From positions 62,001 through 126,000 of the forward strand of contig CAZTTH010000001.1 in NCBI GenBank assembly GCA_964615975.1: a stretch of DNA of 64,000 nt. Direction: 5' to 3'. Below are positions 7,116 through 16,623 of the stretch, piece after piece. The notes beneath the pieces were generated by a model. The model had not been told where the DNA came from. It saw nothing but the letters and a program-made list of their open reading frames with translations, and ran no database searches. The DNA comes from CAZTTH01 sp964615975. GTDB taxonomy: Bacteria; Verrucomicrobiota; Lentisphaeria; JABSQK01; JAJFLO01. The position numbers were made by a program, and so were the translations under genes. Each line of letters starts with the position of its first letter. Position 1 is the first letter of the stretch.

Positions 7116-9002
7116 ATGACTTTAATCCAGAAATTATGTTATTATCGATTTCTGACTTTATCGCTGATTTTGTTGCTGACTTGGGGGTGTCGAACCCCAG
7201 ATTATTATCGAAGTCAAGCGAATAAGAATGTGCAACAGATCATCGAAAGCACTCAGTTGGAAGTTCTTGGAAAAACTTCCGAATTTACTATCGAACGTCC
7301 AAGCGATATGTTGAGACGACAGTTGATTATCAATCAACATCTGCCGCATACCGGTCCAGCCACATTGGGGACGGATGTTTTGCCTCCTGTTCCGGGATGG
7401 CCAATGGAGGAAAAGGGCGGTAATGGTGATATAAAATCGGCTAATTCGGAGCCATCGCAAAATTTAACAACTGCTATTCCAAACCCATTGCCGATCAATC
7501 TGATCTCTGCTCTGCAGATTGGCGCGCGCAATAGTTTCGACTATCAAACGAAAAAAGAAGAGATATTTCGCGCTGCTCTCAACCTTGATCTCGAACGGCA
7601 TCAATTTCGTCAGACCTATAGTGGCAGACTGCTGTCTCAGGCGAGTACCGATGGCAGTAATAGTCTGAGTGAAAGTGGATTGGAGACCAATGCTGTCGTG
7701 GGAGTCGCACGCAAATTTCAGTCGGGTCTGGCTTTGAGCGGTCAGTTGTTTATTGATCTGGTGCAGTTATTGACCATGGGAGAGGCATCATCATTGGGCA
7801 TATTGGGTGATGCCACAATGACAGTACCGATCTTGCGCGGCAGTGGAAAACAAATTGTAGCTGAACCCTTGACCCAGTCAGAGAGAGAGGTGATGTATGC
7901 TTTACAGTCCCTGGAACGATTCAAGGAAGAATTTGCGGTTGAAATTGCCAGTCGGTATTATCGGGTGCAAAATCAGTATGATCAATCGCTTAACGCGAGG
8001 GCGAATTATCGCAGCCTGCAGGATTCGACAAAACGAGCTCGACAGTTGGCTGAAGCTGGGCGGCGCACTATCGTTGAAGTGGATCAAACCGCCCAAGATG
8101 AACTCCGGGCTCGAGATAATTGGATTAATTCCTCCACGGAATATCAGAATCAGCTCGACAACCTCAAAAAGTTTATTGGTTTGCCACCGGATGCACGTCT
8201 CGAGATTAAGCAAAATGAGTTGGAAGCGCTGCGGATTGCCAATCGGGAGCGAATCAACCTTTCACGTAATACTGGGATAATAAAAACCGAAAACCCTAAG
8301 AACATCTCTGCTCCTGAAACCGATAGTAGTGGGAAAGATCAAACACAATTGCCCATGAAAATATTTAGCTTGAGTGATGACCAAGCTATAGAAATGGCCT
8401 TGATTCATCGCCGGGATTTACAGGTAGCTCAGCAAAAAATAGTTGATGCCCAGCGTCAAGTTGCTGTGGCTGCAGATGGATTGCGTGCCGAATTAACCTT
8501 AATGGGTAAGGCTGAAATGGGTGAACGGCGAGATTTGAATAGTGTGCATTCTTCTGATTCCCGGTTACAGCCTAAAGATGGTCGATATGCAGCTTTGTTG
8601 AGCTTGGATTTGCCTTTTGATCGCCGGGCGGAACAAAATCGATTTCGTGATGGCTATATTGTTCTGGAACAGGCAGTAAGATCGGCACAAGCGCTTGAGG
8701 ATGACATTAAGTTGGCGGTACGTGCCCGCGTGCGTAACCTGAAGGCTTTACAGGATAGTCTCGAAATTCAAACTCAATCGGTACAACTTGCGGAACGCCG
8801 GATTAAAAGTGTAAATATGTTTCTCGATGCCGGTCGTGCCCAAATAAGAGATCTGTTGGAGGCTCAGGCGGCATTGTTGTCAGCACAAAACAGTCTGACT
8901 TCAGCGTTGGTAAATTATCGGGTGGCAGAATTGGAGTTGCAACGGGATATGGGGTTGTTAGTTGTTGATGAAACCGGTTTATTTGTCGAGTATGTTCAGT
9001 GA
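7116..9002 (+). CDS. TolC-like outer-membrane efflux lipoprotein
   Basis: A protein of 628 residues. A lipoprotein signal ends at LLLTWGC with Cys25. A polar, proline-rich region of about 100 residues precedes the efflux domain. The paired outer-membrane-efflux repeats follow at about 130-360 and 420-620, with long coiled-coil helices such as ARQLAEAGRRTIVEVDQTAQ and the matching second-half segment KSVNMFLDAGRAQIRDLLEAQ. These are typical of the trimeric TolC tunnel that spans the outer membrane and periplasm. It is the first of four genes (adaptor, ATPase, permease follow), so it is probably the exit duct of that pump. It is longer than the usual 450-500 residues, mostly from the N-terminal region and a linker near residues 345-385. 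Confidence 0.88.
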   Translation: MTLIQKLCYYRFLTLSLILLLTWGCRTPDYYRSQANKNVQQIIESTQLEVLGKTSEFTIERPSDMLRRQLIINQHLPHTGPATLGTDVLPPVPGWPMEEKGGNGDIKSANSEPSQNLTTAIPNPLPINLISALQIGARNSFDYQTKKEEIFRAALNLDLERHQFRQTYSGRLLSQASTDGSNSLSESGLETNAVVGVARKFQSGLALSGQLFIDLVQLLTMGEASSLGILGDATMTVPILRGSGKQIVAEPLTQSEREVMYALQSLERFKEEFAVEIASRYYRVQNQYDQSLNARANYRSLQDSTKRARQLAEAGRRTIVEVDQTAQDELRARDNWINSSTEYQNQLDNLKKFIGLPPDARLEIKQNELEALRIANRERINLSRNTGIIKTENPKNISAPETDSSGKDQTQLPMKIFSLSDDQAIEMALIHRRDLQVAQQKIVDAQRQVAVAADGLRAELTLMGKAEMGERRDLNSVHSSDSRLQPKDGRYAALLSLDLPFDRRAEQNRFRDGYIVLEQAVRSAQALEDDIKLAVRARVRNLKALQDSLEIQTQSVQLAERRIKSVNMFLDAGRAQIRDLLEAQAALLSAQNSLTSALVNYRVAELELQRDMGLLVVDETGLFVEYVQ

Positions 9003-9159
9003 TCACGCAATCATTGCAGTGAAAAACCAAAAATCAATAATGAATTCAGGATACCAAATAGCCCAAACGATGAAAACAGGCATTGAGCATGTTTTGTCAG
9101 ACCTTATATAGTCGGGTACAATCATATTTCAAATAATAGGAGATGTAATCACGCTCGTC

Positions 9160-10743
9160 ATGAAAAATACTAAGAACTTATCTCAACAATTAAAGCAGGT
9201 GAGATATCCTTTCGCGATTATCTTCATGGCGATAATTGCGCTATCTATTATCAGAATGTCATGGCGGCGAACAGATCTTCCACCTTCCGACAACTCCATG
9301 CCGGCATTTGCCGTTAAGCAGGGTGCCTTAACCATTAATGTCATTGAATCTGGCACCATCAAGGCTAAAGATCAGATCGTTATGAAATGTGAAGTAGAGG
9401 GTAAAACTACGATTATTTTTCTCGTTTCAGAAGGAGAACATGTCAAGAAAGGAGAATTGTTGGTTGAATTAGATGCCAGCAGTCTACTTGACCGTCAAGT
9501 CGATCAGCAGATAATTGTCCAAAATGCCGAAGCATCATTCATTAATTCGCGTGAAAATCTTGAAGTGGTGAAAAATCAAACACAAAGTGAACGGGATCGT
9601 GCCCAACTGACCCTTGATTTTTCCCGATTAGATATAAAGAAATACGAGGAAGGAGAATATCCCAACCAATTAAAGGAGGCAGAAACTAAAATTATTATCG
9701 CCAAGGAAGAATTAACCCGGGCACGGGAACAGTTAGAATGGTCAAAGAAACTATTTACTGATAATTACATTTCACATACAGAATTGCAAGCGGACGAATT
9801 AGCTGAAAAGCAAAAGAACCTCGATTTGGAGTTGGCGCAAAGCAGTCTTGATTTATTGAAAAATTATACCCATATGCGCGAAATGACTCAATTGGCAAGT
9901 GATGTTAAACAGGCGGAGATGGCATTGGAGCGGACGCTCCGTAAGGCAAATGCGGATATAATCCAAGCAGAAGCAGAACTCAAGGCCAGGGAATCCGAAT
10001 ACAATCGTCAAAAAGATAAATTAGATAAAATCAAAGAACAAATAATTAAAACCAAGTTGAGAGCTTCCAGTAATGGCTTGGTAATTTATGCTACCAGCGC
10101 ACAGAGTGGTGGTTGGCGGAATAATACCGAACCATTGGCCGAGGGACAGGAAGTACATGAACGTCAGGAATTACTTTACCTGTCAAATGCTGCCGGGGTT
10201 AAAGCTGAAATCGATATCCATGAGACTAATCTGGATAAGGTAGATATAGGATTATCAGCCAATATCACAGTGGATGCGTTGCCAGGGCAACGTTATGCCG
10301 GAAAGGTAACACGTATCGCTCCCTTGCCGGATGCGCGCAGCATGTGGTTCAATCCCGACTTGAAAGTTTATGCCACTGAAGTTGATATTGAAGGGATGCA
10401 TGCCAATCTCCGATCGGGTATGAGTTGCAAGGTCGAAATAGTAATTGAGCACTACCAGGATGCGACTTATGTTCCTGTTCAGGCTGTCATTCGGCGTCAG
10501 GGAGAACCGACTGTATTTATGATTACGGCCAGCGGTATCGAACCTCGTGTTGTGGAAGTTGGCAAGGACAATGGCACCATGATTTGTGTAATGAAGGGGC
10601 TTAAGTCAGGGGAATTAATCAGTTTGTCGCCACCATTTTCATCAAATTCTGATATGAATAAATCAAGTGAACCCAAAGAGAAGAGTCGAGGCTCGAACCA
10701 GGGACAAAAGGGAGATTTAAAGGATGGAGTAAAATCAAAATAG
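9160..10743 (+). CDS. MacA/HlyD-type periplasmic adaptor
   Basis: A protein of 527 residues. One N-terminal membrane helix (FAIIFMAIIALSIIRM) is followed by a biotinyl-lipoyl-like half-motif (GTIKAKDQIVMKCEVEG, EGEHVKKGELLVELDAS), a long coiled-coil hairpin at about 115-290, the second half-motif near SNGLVIYAT, then a beta-barrel and membrane-proximal region (VDALPGQRYAGKVTRIAP, SGMSCKVEIVIE). This order is that of membrane-fusion adaptors linking an inner-membrane pump to TolC. The C-terminal 35 residues are a charged, low-complexity tail. An AGGAG-like site lies about 17 bases before the ATG, farther than usual. It sits between the TolC-like gene and the MacB-type ATPase and permease. Confidence 0.88.
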   Translation: MKNTKNLSQQLKQVRYPFAIIFMAIIALSIIRMSWRRTDLPPSDNSMPAFAVKQGALTINVIESGTIKAKDQIVMKCEVEGKTTIIFLVSEGEHVKKGELLVELDASSLLDRQVDQQIIVQNAEASFINSRENLEVVKNQTQSERDRAQLTLDFSRLDIKKYEEGEYPNQLKEAETKIIIAKEELTRAREQLEWSKKLFTDNYISHTELQADELAEKQKNLDLELAQSSLDLLKNYTHMREMTQLASDVKQAEMALERTLRKANADIIQAEAELKARESEYNRQKDKLDKIKEQIIKTKLRASSNGLVIYATSAQSGGWRNNTEPLAEGQEVHERQELLYLSNAAGVKAEIDIHETNLDKVDIGLSANITVDALPGQRYAGKVTRIAPLPDARSMWFNPDLKVYATEVDIEGMHANLRSGMSCKVEIVIEHYQDATYVPVQAVIRRQGEPTVFMITASGIEPRVVEVGKDNGTMICVMKGLKSGELISLSPPFSSNSDMNKSSEPKEKSRGSNQGQKGDLKDGVKSK

Positions 10744-10897
10744 TCAAATCTACACCAGATAGATACGATTCAATCGGGTAAAAAAACAGTCAATAAAGCA
10801 AATATAAATGAGTTTTCATTGCCATTACGATCAATAAAACCCAAAAGGTTTAAGTTTCCAAGCTCGCGGTTAATCCATCGTCACATTTTCAATTCTC

Positions 10898-11590
10898 ATG
10901 AATAAACTCTCAACCAATCCGATTGTTCAGCTTTCCAGTGTCTGCAAAACCTATCCCATGGGTGGACATCAGGTTCATGCCTTGGTGGATATCAATTTTA
11001 CCATTGAAACCGGAAGTTTCTGGGCGATCATGGGCCCGAGCGGATCGGGGAAAAGCACGATGATGAATATCATTGGTTGCTTGGATCGCTTAAGCAGGGG
11101 AAAGTATTTTCTAGGAGGGCAGGAGATCAGCGCATTCAATGATGATGAGTTAAGTGAGGTGCGTTTGGAACGTATTGGTTTTATCTTTCAAAGTTTTAAT
11201 CTCATCCCCCAGTTTACCGTCCTGAAAAACATTGAACTCCCGTTGTACTATCTGGGATATGAACCCTCAAGTAGCGCTAATCGCGCCTGTGAATTGGCGG
11301 AATTATTGGGATTAACCGATCGGTTGTATCACCGGCCGGCGGAATTATCTGGAGGTCAGAGGCAAAGAGTGGCAATCGCCAGAGCATTGGCCAATGATCC
11401 CGAATTGATTGTGGCTGATGAACCGACAGGTAATCTCGATACCACTACAGGGAGACAGGTGTTAAAAATACTAAATCAACTAAATGAAAGTCAAAAGACG
11501 ATTGTGATGGTCACTCATGAGGCGGATGTCGCAACCCAAGCTCAACGTCGATTGTACATGCGCGATGGAAAAATTGAACGGATCGAATGA
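10898..11590 (+). CDS. MacB/LolD-type ABC transporter ATPase
   Basis: A protein of 230 residues containing all ATPase motifs: Walker A GPSGSGKST at 46-54, Q-loop IFQSFNLIPQFTVLKNIELP, signature LSGGQRQRVAIARALAN, Walker B LIVADEPTGNLDT and the switch histidine in VMVTHE. The sequence belongs to the MacB/LolD/FtsE type, which powers mechanotransmission rather than classical transport. Here the ATPase and the permease are separate genes, whereas E. coli MacB fuses them. It is placed directly before the permease at 11789, although the gaps on either side (154 and 198 bases) are long for an operon. Confidence 0.93.
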   Translation: MNKLSTNPIVQLSSVCKTYPMGGHQVHALVDINFTIETGSFWAIMGPSGSGKSTMMNIIGCLDRLSRGKYFLGGQEISAFNDDELSEVRLERIGFIFQSFNLIPQFTVLKNIELPLYYLGYEPSSSANRACELAELLGLTDRLYHRPAELSGGQRQRVAIARALANDPELIVADEPTGNLDTTTGRQVLKILNQLNESQKTIVMVTHEADVATQAQRRLYMRDGKIERIE

Positions 11591-11788
11591 TTACAGACAA
11601 AGGGGTAGATATGATCATTTTGTAAAAGAGGGTAATTCATACCTGAATGGAGTTGGGGAATAAATAACCAGTGCATTTATTCCACGATAAGAGTTAAATT
11701 GATTTCAGAGTGAAAAATTTGCATTAAGTTTTGGGCATTCAATTATTCACGAATTAATCATTAGATCAAAGTCGAGATAACACATAGG

Positions 11789-13066
11789 ATGTTGAAATCA
11801 TATACCAATTTTCTGCGCGCAATACTTCTTGGGATGGAGAATCTCATGCTCCATAAATTACGCTCATTTCTTACCATACTGGGAATTGTCTTCGGAGTCG
11901 GAAGTGTGGTAGCAATGTTGTCCATTGGTGAAGGTGCTAGCAAAGAGGCACTGACACAAATTCAAAAATTGGGAAGTAATAACATCATAATTTCATCAAT
12001 CAAAGCTGCCCGGGACGAATCCTCCTCAGGCCATCGTATACGCATGAATGTCTATGGCTTGACTTATAGGGATTTTGAGCGCATGCAGTCTGCGTTCGCA
12101 ACGATCAGGGAAAGCGCTCCAGCCAAGATAATCAAAAAGGAAGCTCGTGTTGAAGAGCGCGTCATGGAAGTGAGGGTGGTAGGAACCACCGCAAGTTGGT
12201 TCAGGCTGCTGCCGCGCGAATTGGTTGCTGGAAGAACGATTAACCACATCGATTACGAAAGACATATCCCGGTTGTGGTATTGACTGAAACTGTTGCCCG
12301 TAACCTATTGGCAGGAAAGGAGATGAAAGAACAAAGCTTGCGCATCGGGGGAACCATATTTCGCATCATCGGGATTATACGCAATGAGGGAGGAGCTGCG
12401 GGTTCAATTCAACTTCCAGATCAGAATCTGGACGTATATATTCCACTCAGTGTCGCTAAGGAATTTTTTGGCGATATCAATCGTCGGATGATTGCGGGTT
12501 CATTTGAGATCGAAAAAGTGGAGTTACATCAAATCCTAACTCAAGTGGAACGGATGGAAGATGTAGAAAAGACGGCAACTGGAGTTACCGCGATGTTACA
12601 AAGGTTTCATCCGGAAAAAGTTGATTATAAGGTAAATGTTCCCCTGGCATTATTGAATCAGGCAAAGGCAACAAAAAGAACTTTCACCATTGTTTTGGGG
12701 TCGATTGCGGGTATCAGTTTATTAGTTGGTGGGATTGGAATTATGAATATCATGTTGGCATCTGTTACTGAAAGAACCCGCGAAATTGGTATCCGCAGGG
12801 CCATCGGAGCAAAACAACATCAAATCATCCAACAGTTTTTAATTGAAACAGTGGTGTTATCATCAATGGGAGGGATCATTGGCCTCGGAGTCGGTATATT
12901 CATTCCAGCAGTGGTGACCTATTTTTCCGGTATGCCGACTGAGGTCACAAATTGGGGAATCATATTGCCATTAATCATCAGTGTCGGGATCGGGATAATT
13001 TTTGGTTTATATCCGGCGATTCATGCGGCCCGTGTTGATCCCATTGTTGCCTTGAGGCATGAATAA
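11789..13066 (+). CDS. MacB-type ABC transporter permease (FtsX-fold)
   Basis: A protein of 425 residues with the MacB permease layout. The first helix near residues 20-45 (LRSFLTILGIVFGVGSVVAML) is followed by a large periplasmic MacB core domain (about 50-285), then three helices near the end, with the conserved GGIGIMNIMLASVTERTREIGIRRAIGAK segment split by the membrane border and the C-terminal PAIHAARVDPIVALRHE. It works with the ATPase at 10898, adaptor at 9160 and TolC-like protein at 7116. The substrate (macrolide, lipoprotein, peptide or siderophore) cannot be told from sequence. It converges with a minus-strand gene ending at 13256. Confidence 0.93.
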   Translation: MLKSYTNFLRAILLGMENLMLHKLRSFLTILGIVFGVGSVVAMLSIGEGASKEALTQIQKLGSNNIIISSIKAARDESSSGHRIRMNVYGLTYRDFERMQSAFATIRESAPAKIIKKEARVEERVMEVRVVGTTASWFRLLPRELVAGRTINHIDYERHIPVVVLTETVARNLLAGKEMKEQSLRIGGTIFRIIGIIRNEGGAAGSIQLPDQNLDVYIPLSVAKEFFGDINRRMIAGSFEIEKVELHQILTQVERMEDVEKTATGVTAMLQRFHPEKVDYKVNVPLALLNQAKATKRTFTIVLGSIAGISLLVGGIGIMNIMLASVTERTREIGIRRAIGAKQHQIIQQFLIETVVLSSMGGIIGLGVGIFIPAVVTYFSGMPTEVTNWGIILPLIISVGIGIIFGLYPAIHAARVDPIVALRHE

Positions 13067-13255
13067 AAATAAACTTGTATTGTATAATAAAATCAGATCA
13101 GATTTTAGTCAGTCAAATGCTGCTACCTCCATTGGGCAAGCGTTTCCGGAGCCAATTCATACGGTTTTGCATCGGTTTTCGCAACAATGATCGTATCATT
13201 CGACGTTCCGGATCGATGTGCTCAGATTTCGGGGGAGTTTTTCTATGTTCCTTTT

Positions 13256-13738
13256 TCATGTCGATTTCTCTGAATTCAATCTCATTTTTTCCTCCCGAGT
13301 TTTCTCCAAGACTGGAATCACTGCCAAATCCTTCGGACGATTAGCAACTCTTTTACTATTTATTACATCCGCTAAAGAGGCTATATATATTTTCTTATCA
13401 CCCAACCGCAAAAGTGAACTTCTGGATCGAGTCGATGCAAAAGATGTCATTCCCGAAGGACTATCGATAAAATCCAAGTAAATGTCTTCCTCTTCATTGA
13501 TGATTTGATAAACATTAGTGATTATTCCATCGGGTTTGATAAGTACTGCATTGAGTTGTTTGGCGACAGCTTGAAGTTTTGGCAAATCTTTTAAACAATC
13601 TCTTATGAAAAAATCAATATCCAGTGTCGTAATTGGTGCTCCGTTGAGCGCGGCGGCGGCATTGCCAATGATAATCGCTTCCAATCGCGCAACGCTCAAT
13701 GCTGTTATAACTTTTTCGAGTATTGGTCCTGCATTCAT
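13256..13738 (-). CDS. nucleotidyltransferase-fold protein
   Basis: A protein of 160 residues. The segment IIIGNAAAALNGAPITTLDIDFFI resembles the GG-A-hydroxyl-xx-R-x-T-x-DIDF pattern of nucleotidyltransferase-like proteins (DUF6036 or AbiEii/MNT-like), but the usual GG is GN and the usual Arg before T-DID is replaced, so activity is uncertain. Related sequences occur as antitoxins or orphan enzymes. The start lies only 7 bases after the stop codon of the TIGR04073 gene, so the two are probably co-transcribed. No obvious HEPN or toxin partner lies beside it. Confidence 0.6.
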   Translation of the reverse strand: MNAGPILEKVITALSVARLEAIIIGNAAAALNGAPITTLDIDFFIRDCLKDLPKLQAVAKQLNAVLIKPDGIITNVYQIINEEEDIYLDFIDSPSGMTSFASTRSRSSLLRLGDKKIYIASLADVINSKRVANRPKDLAVIPVLEKTREEKMRLNSEKST

Positions 13739-13745
13739 ACTGGGC

Positions 13746-14111
13746 TTATTCCCAGACGAAATTAGGAGAAATCAATGATTGATAGTCCCGGGGTGCGGCC
13801 GATGGAAAGGTAACCACATCGAAGGCGCCAGAGCTCGTGCGAATAACGGTCATAATTATACCTTTTACCATACCAACTGTGAAGCCAAAAATAACTCCGT
13901 CATGATGGCTGGTGACAATAAGTTGGCGCGGCAATTCACCGATTCCTGTGGCAATATTGATAATGCCACGAAATAATTTTTTAGTCATCGGATCAACAAT
14001 TCGTTCAGTGGTTACTGGATGATATTCATCTTTTGCAAAGCTGATTCCATCATCTGCCAATAAACTAAAGGATAGCAAAGTGAAACCTAGTATCATAATT
14101 GTGTAGCGCAT
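13746..14111 (-). CDS. exosortase-system-associated protein, TIGR04073 family
   Basis: A protein of 121 residues. The signal peptide (MRYTIMILGFTLLSFSLLA) is followed by the family pattern KLFRGIINIATGIGELPRQ, GVIFGFTVGMVKGIIMTVIR, GAFDVVTFP and a C-terminal proline/aromatic end NFVWE. These segments match my recollection of TIGR04073, a secreted family found mostly in Verrucomicrobiota, Lentisphaerota and relatives that carry exosortase systems. Its role is unknown. An AAGGAAG ribosome site lies about 5 bases before the ATG. It is the upstream gene of a two-gene unit with the nucleotidyltransferase-fold gene. No exosortase or PEP-CTERM protein is in the window. Confidence 0.8.
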   Translation of the reverse strand: MRYTIMILGFTLLSFSLLADDGISFAKDEYHPVTTERIVDPMTKKLFRGIINIATGIGELPRQLIVTSHHDGVIFGFTVGMVKGIIMTVIRTSSGAFDVVTFPSAAPRDYQSLISPNFVWE

Positions 14112-14275
14112 TACATCTTCCTTTTATGAAATCGTGATGAAGTAATCTGGTTAAAATAGCAAGAAGCTGGATAAATATAGCGATAGCGATTCGATTGGTT
14201 GACTATATAATGGAAATTCCTAAAACCCACCCAAAATAAATAACCTAATCGGATTAAAACCCCATCAAATAGTTC

Positions 14276-16504
14276 ATGGAATCTACATCAATTACAAGTC
14301 AATCGCAAAGATTTTGCCGAGGCAGGAGTTGTGAGTTTTTACTCTTGGGTATCATTTTAATGGTAGCGGTTTTGGGGGTTTATCACCCAGTCAAAACTTA
14401 TCCTTTTACCAATTGGGACGATATTCAATTCATTGTCGATAACCCGTGCTTGAATAGTAGTGATCCCATGGCAATTGGAAGGATGTTTGTGATTGGTGGT
14501 GTTCCGGGAGAAAAATTGTATATCCCCCTGACTTATGTTAGTTATTTCCTCGAAAAAGCTGTATTTGGGTTGACTCCAGATATCGTCCATCGTAACAATC
14601 TTTGGCTCCATGTGGTGAACGCTCTCCTGGTTATGATGCTGTATGTGAGTTTTAGATTACCGGTTATCGCTGCGTTCATTGGGGCAGGATTATGGGCATT
14701 ACATCCAGTAACAGTAGAACCGGTCGCCTGGGCAATGGGGCGCAAGGAATTGTTAGCTGGTTTTTTCGGATTGATGACATTGCTGGGATTTAAAATGTAT
14801 TTGACGACGAGTCAAAGAAGATGGTGGTGGGGGTCAATTCTGTTTTTTTCACTAGGATCATTATGTAAACCATCATTGCTGGTACTTCCTGGTGTTATAT
14901 TTTTGATTGAATACTATGAAGCAAGAAACTTGTCATACCAGAGAGTAGTTAAATGGCTGACCTATGCTCCTATTGCAGCACTGATATATTGGTTAAACTT
15001 GCTGATGCCGGATGATGCAGTTGATGGCATTTTGCCTTGGCAAACTCGATTGCAAGGGATGTCATATGTGTTATTGACGTGGAGCAAAAGGCTCTTGCTC
15101 ATAGACCAGCCCAATCCCTTTTATTGTTGGCCAGAACCGGAAGTGCTGGCGGTAAATGCAAAGATAGGCGTGTTCATACTGGTAGTTATAGGCATCATTG
15201 TCACTCATATCATCAGAAAACGATGGGCATTGCCATTGGTAGGAGTTCTATTTGTGGGGGTATTGATTATTCCTGCCTTAATGATTGTCTGGGAAGGAAG
15301 AGATTTTATTACCGCGGATCGGTATGGCTATTTTCCCATGATTGGCTTGTGGTTGGTTGTTGTTTCCGGTTTTCGAGAAATTAAAGATAGTTACCGTCCA
15401 CTCTATCTGGGATTGTGTATTTCCATCCTTGTGATATTTGGCTATCGCAGTCAACAGCAGATAAGGATTTGGGGTTGCAGTGTAGACCTCTGGAATTCAG
15501 TATTGTCAAATTCACCCGAACTAGTGATGGCGCGCAATAACTTGGGCATGGCTTACCTTGATCAAGGGGTAAACGAAAGCGCTATTGCTGAATTCAAAAA
15601 AGGATTGAAAGTTGAACCTTATAATGTGCCAATATTGAAGAACTTATGTCGAATTTATCTTGACCGAAATCGCATCATTGAAGCAGAAGATTTAATTAAA
15701 CCAGTACTGAGTACATCTCTAAATGATTCTCAGATTATAAAATTATGGGCAGACATACAAGCGCGGAAAAACTTGTATGACGAAGCTATTGGGGGATACA
15801 ATCGGGCAATTCAACTGAATCCCGATTATGTCAGCGCCTATTTTGGTTTGGGTGATACACAGGAAAAAATTGGAAATCATCGAGAAGCACTTTCAGTCTA
15901 TCAACGGGCGTTATTGATAGCGCCGCTTAACCCCTATTTGCTTAATAATACAGGTGTTGTTTATGAGCATCTCGGAATGATCAATTTAGCAATCAAGATG
16001 TATTCAGACGCGCTTCGAATCAAGCCGGACTATGTAGATGCAAATTTCAATCTTGCCAACGTTTATTTGAAACAAGAAAATTATTCGGCTGCCATGCAGA
16101 ATTATCAGAAGGTCTTAAAACTGGATTCCACTCAAACTGATGCGATGATAAATATCGGCAATACATATTTTCAACTTCAGGAGTGGGATAATGCCATCCG
16201 GATCTATCGAATGGCCCTCGAGGTCAATGGGAATGTAAATCCACGTCTACATTTTAATCTGGGATTGGCATACGCCAGATTGCAGGACAAAGATCGTGCG
16301 TTGGAACAATTCAGACAGGCGATTGTTATAAATCACAATTTTGGGGAAGCCTATTACGAATCTGCAAAAATAGAATATCAATTGAATCGAATAGATGCCG
16401 CGAAAGTGGACCTCAAACAAGCGAAATCGCTTGGCATAAATATACCGCCCTTTTGGGAAAAACTATTGCATAATCCAGGACAAATGAATGACAGCGAAAA
16501 TTGA
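14276..16504 (+). CDS. TMTC-like multi-pass membrane protein with TPR domain
   Basis: A protein of 742 residues. Residues about 20-415 hold roughly ten hydrophobic helices. The first loop contains YPFTNWDDIQFIVDNP, and later ones carry LHPVTVEPVAWAMGRKELL; this WDD...HPxxVExVxWxxxRKE pattern is shared with TMTC-type (DUF1736) proteins, members of the GT-C glycosyltransferase fold that in animals transfer mannose to proteins. Residues about 425-735 are about eight TPR repeats, beginning ARNNLGMAYLDQGVNESAIA, which would bind an acceptor or partner protein. A shorter paralogue lies at 60635. Enzymatic activity is inferred from fold. The neighbours are lipoprotein genes of the envelope. Confidence 0.82.
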   Translation: MESTSITSQSQRFCRGRSCEFLLLGIILMVAVLGVYHPVKTYPFTNWDDIQFIVDNPCLNSSDPMAIGRMFVIGGVPGEKLYIPLTYVSYFLEKAVFGLTPDIVHRNNLWLHVVNALLVMMLYVSFRLPVIAAFIGAGLWALHPVTVEPVAWAMGRKELLAGFFGLMTLLGFKMYLTTSQRRWWWGSILFFSLGSLCKPSLLVLPGVIFLIEYYEARNLSYQRVVKWLTYAPIAALIYWLNLLMPDDAVDGILPWQTRLQGMSYVLLTWSKRLLLIDQPNPFYCWPEPEVLAVNAKIGVFILVVIGIIVTHIIRKRWALPLVGVLFVGVLIIPALMIVWEGRDFITADRYGYFPMIGLWLVVVSGFREIKDSYRPLYLGLCISILVIFGYRSQQQIRIWGCSVDLWNSVLSNSPELVMARNNLGMAYLDQGVNESAIAEFKKGLKVEPYNVPILKNLCRIYLDRNRIIEAEDLIKPVLSTSLNDSQIIKLWADIQARKNLYDEAIGGYNRAIQLNPDYVSAYFGLGDTQEKIGNHREALSVYQRALLIAPLNPYLLNNTGVVYEHLGMINLAIKMYSDALRIKPDYVDANFNLANVYLKQENYSAAMQNYQKVLKLDSTQTDAMINIGNTYFQLQEWDNAIRIYRMALEVNGNVNPRLHFNLGLAYARLQDKDRALEQFRQAIVINHNFGEAYYESAKIEYQLNRIDAAKVDLKQAKSLGINIPPFWEKLLHNPGQMNDSEN

Positions 16505-16623
16505 TATGTTTTTACACTGGTAATTTACGTCTGATCTGAGTGTCAAAGTGTCTGAGGTCACCTAATAGAAACTCAGCAATGATTAAAGAGATATCTCGAA
16601 TTAAGATTATAGGTTGATTAAGT

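Noticed and set aside
13075..13481. Two overlapping + strand frames downstream of the MacB-type permease
   Set aside because: They mostly overlap the minus-strand nucleotidyltransferase-fold gene and have no ribosome site or family pattern.
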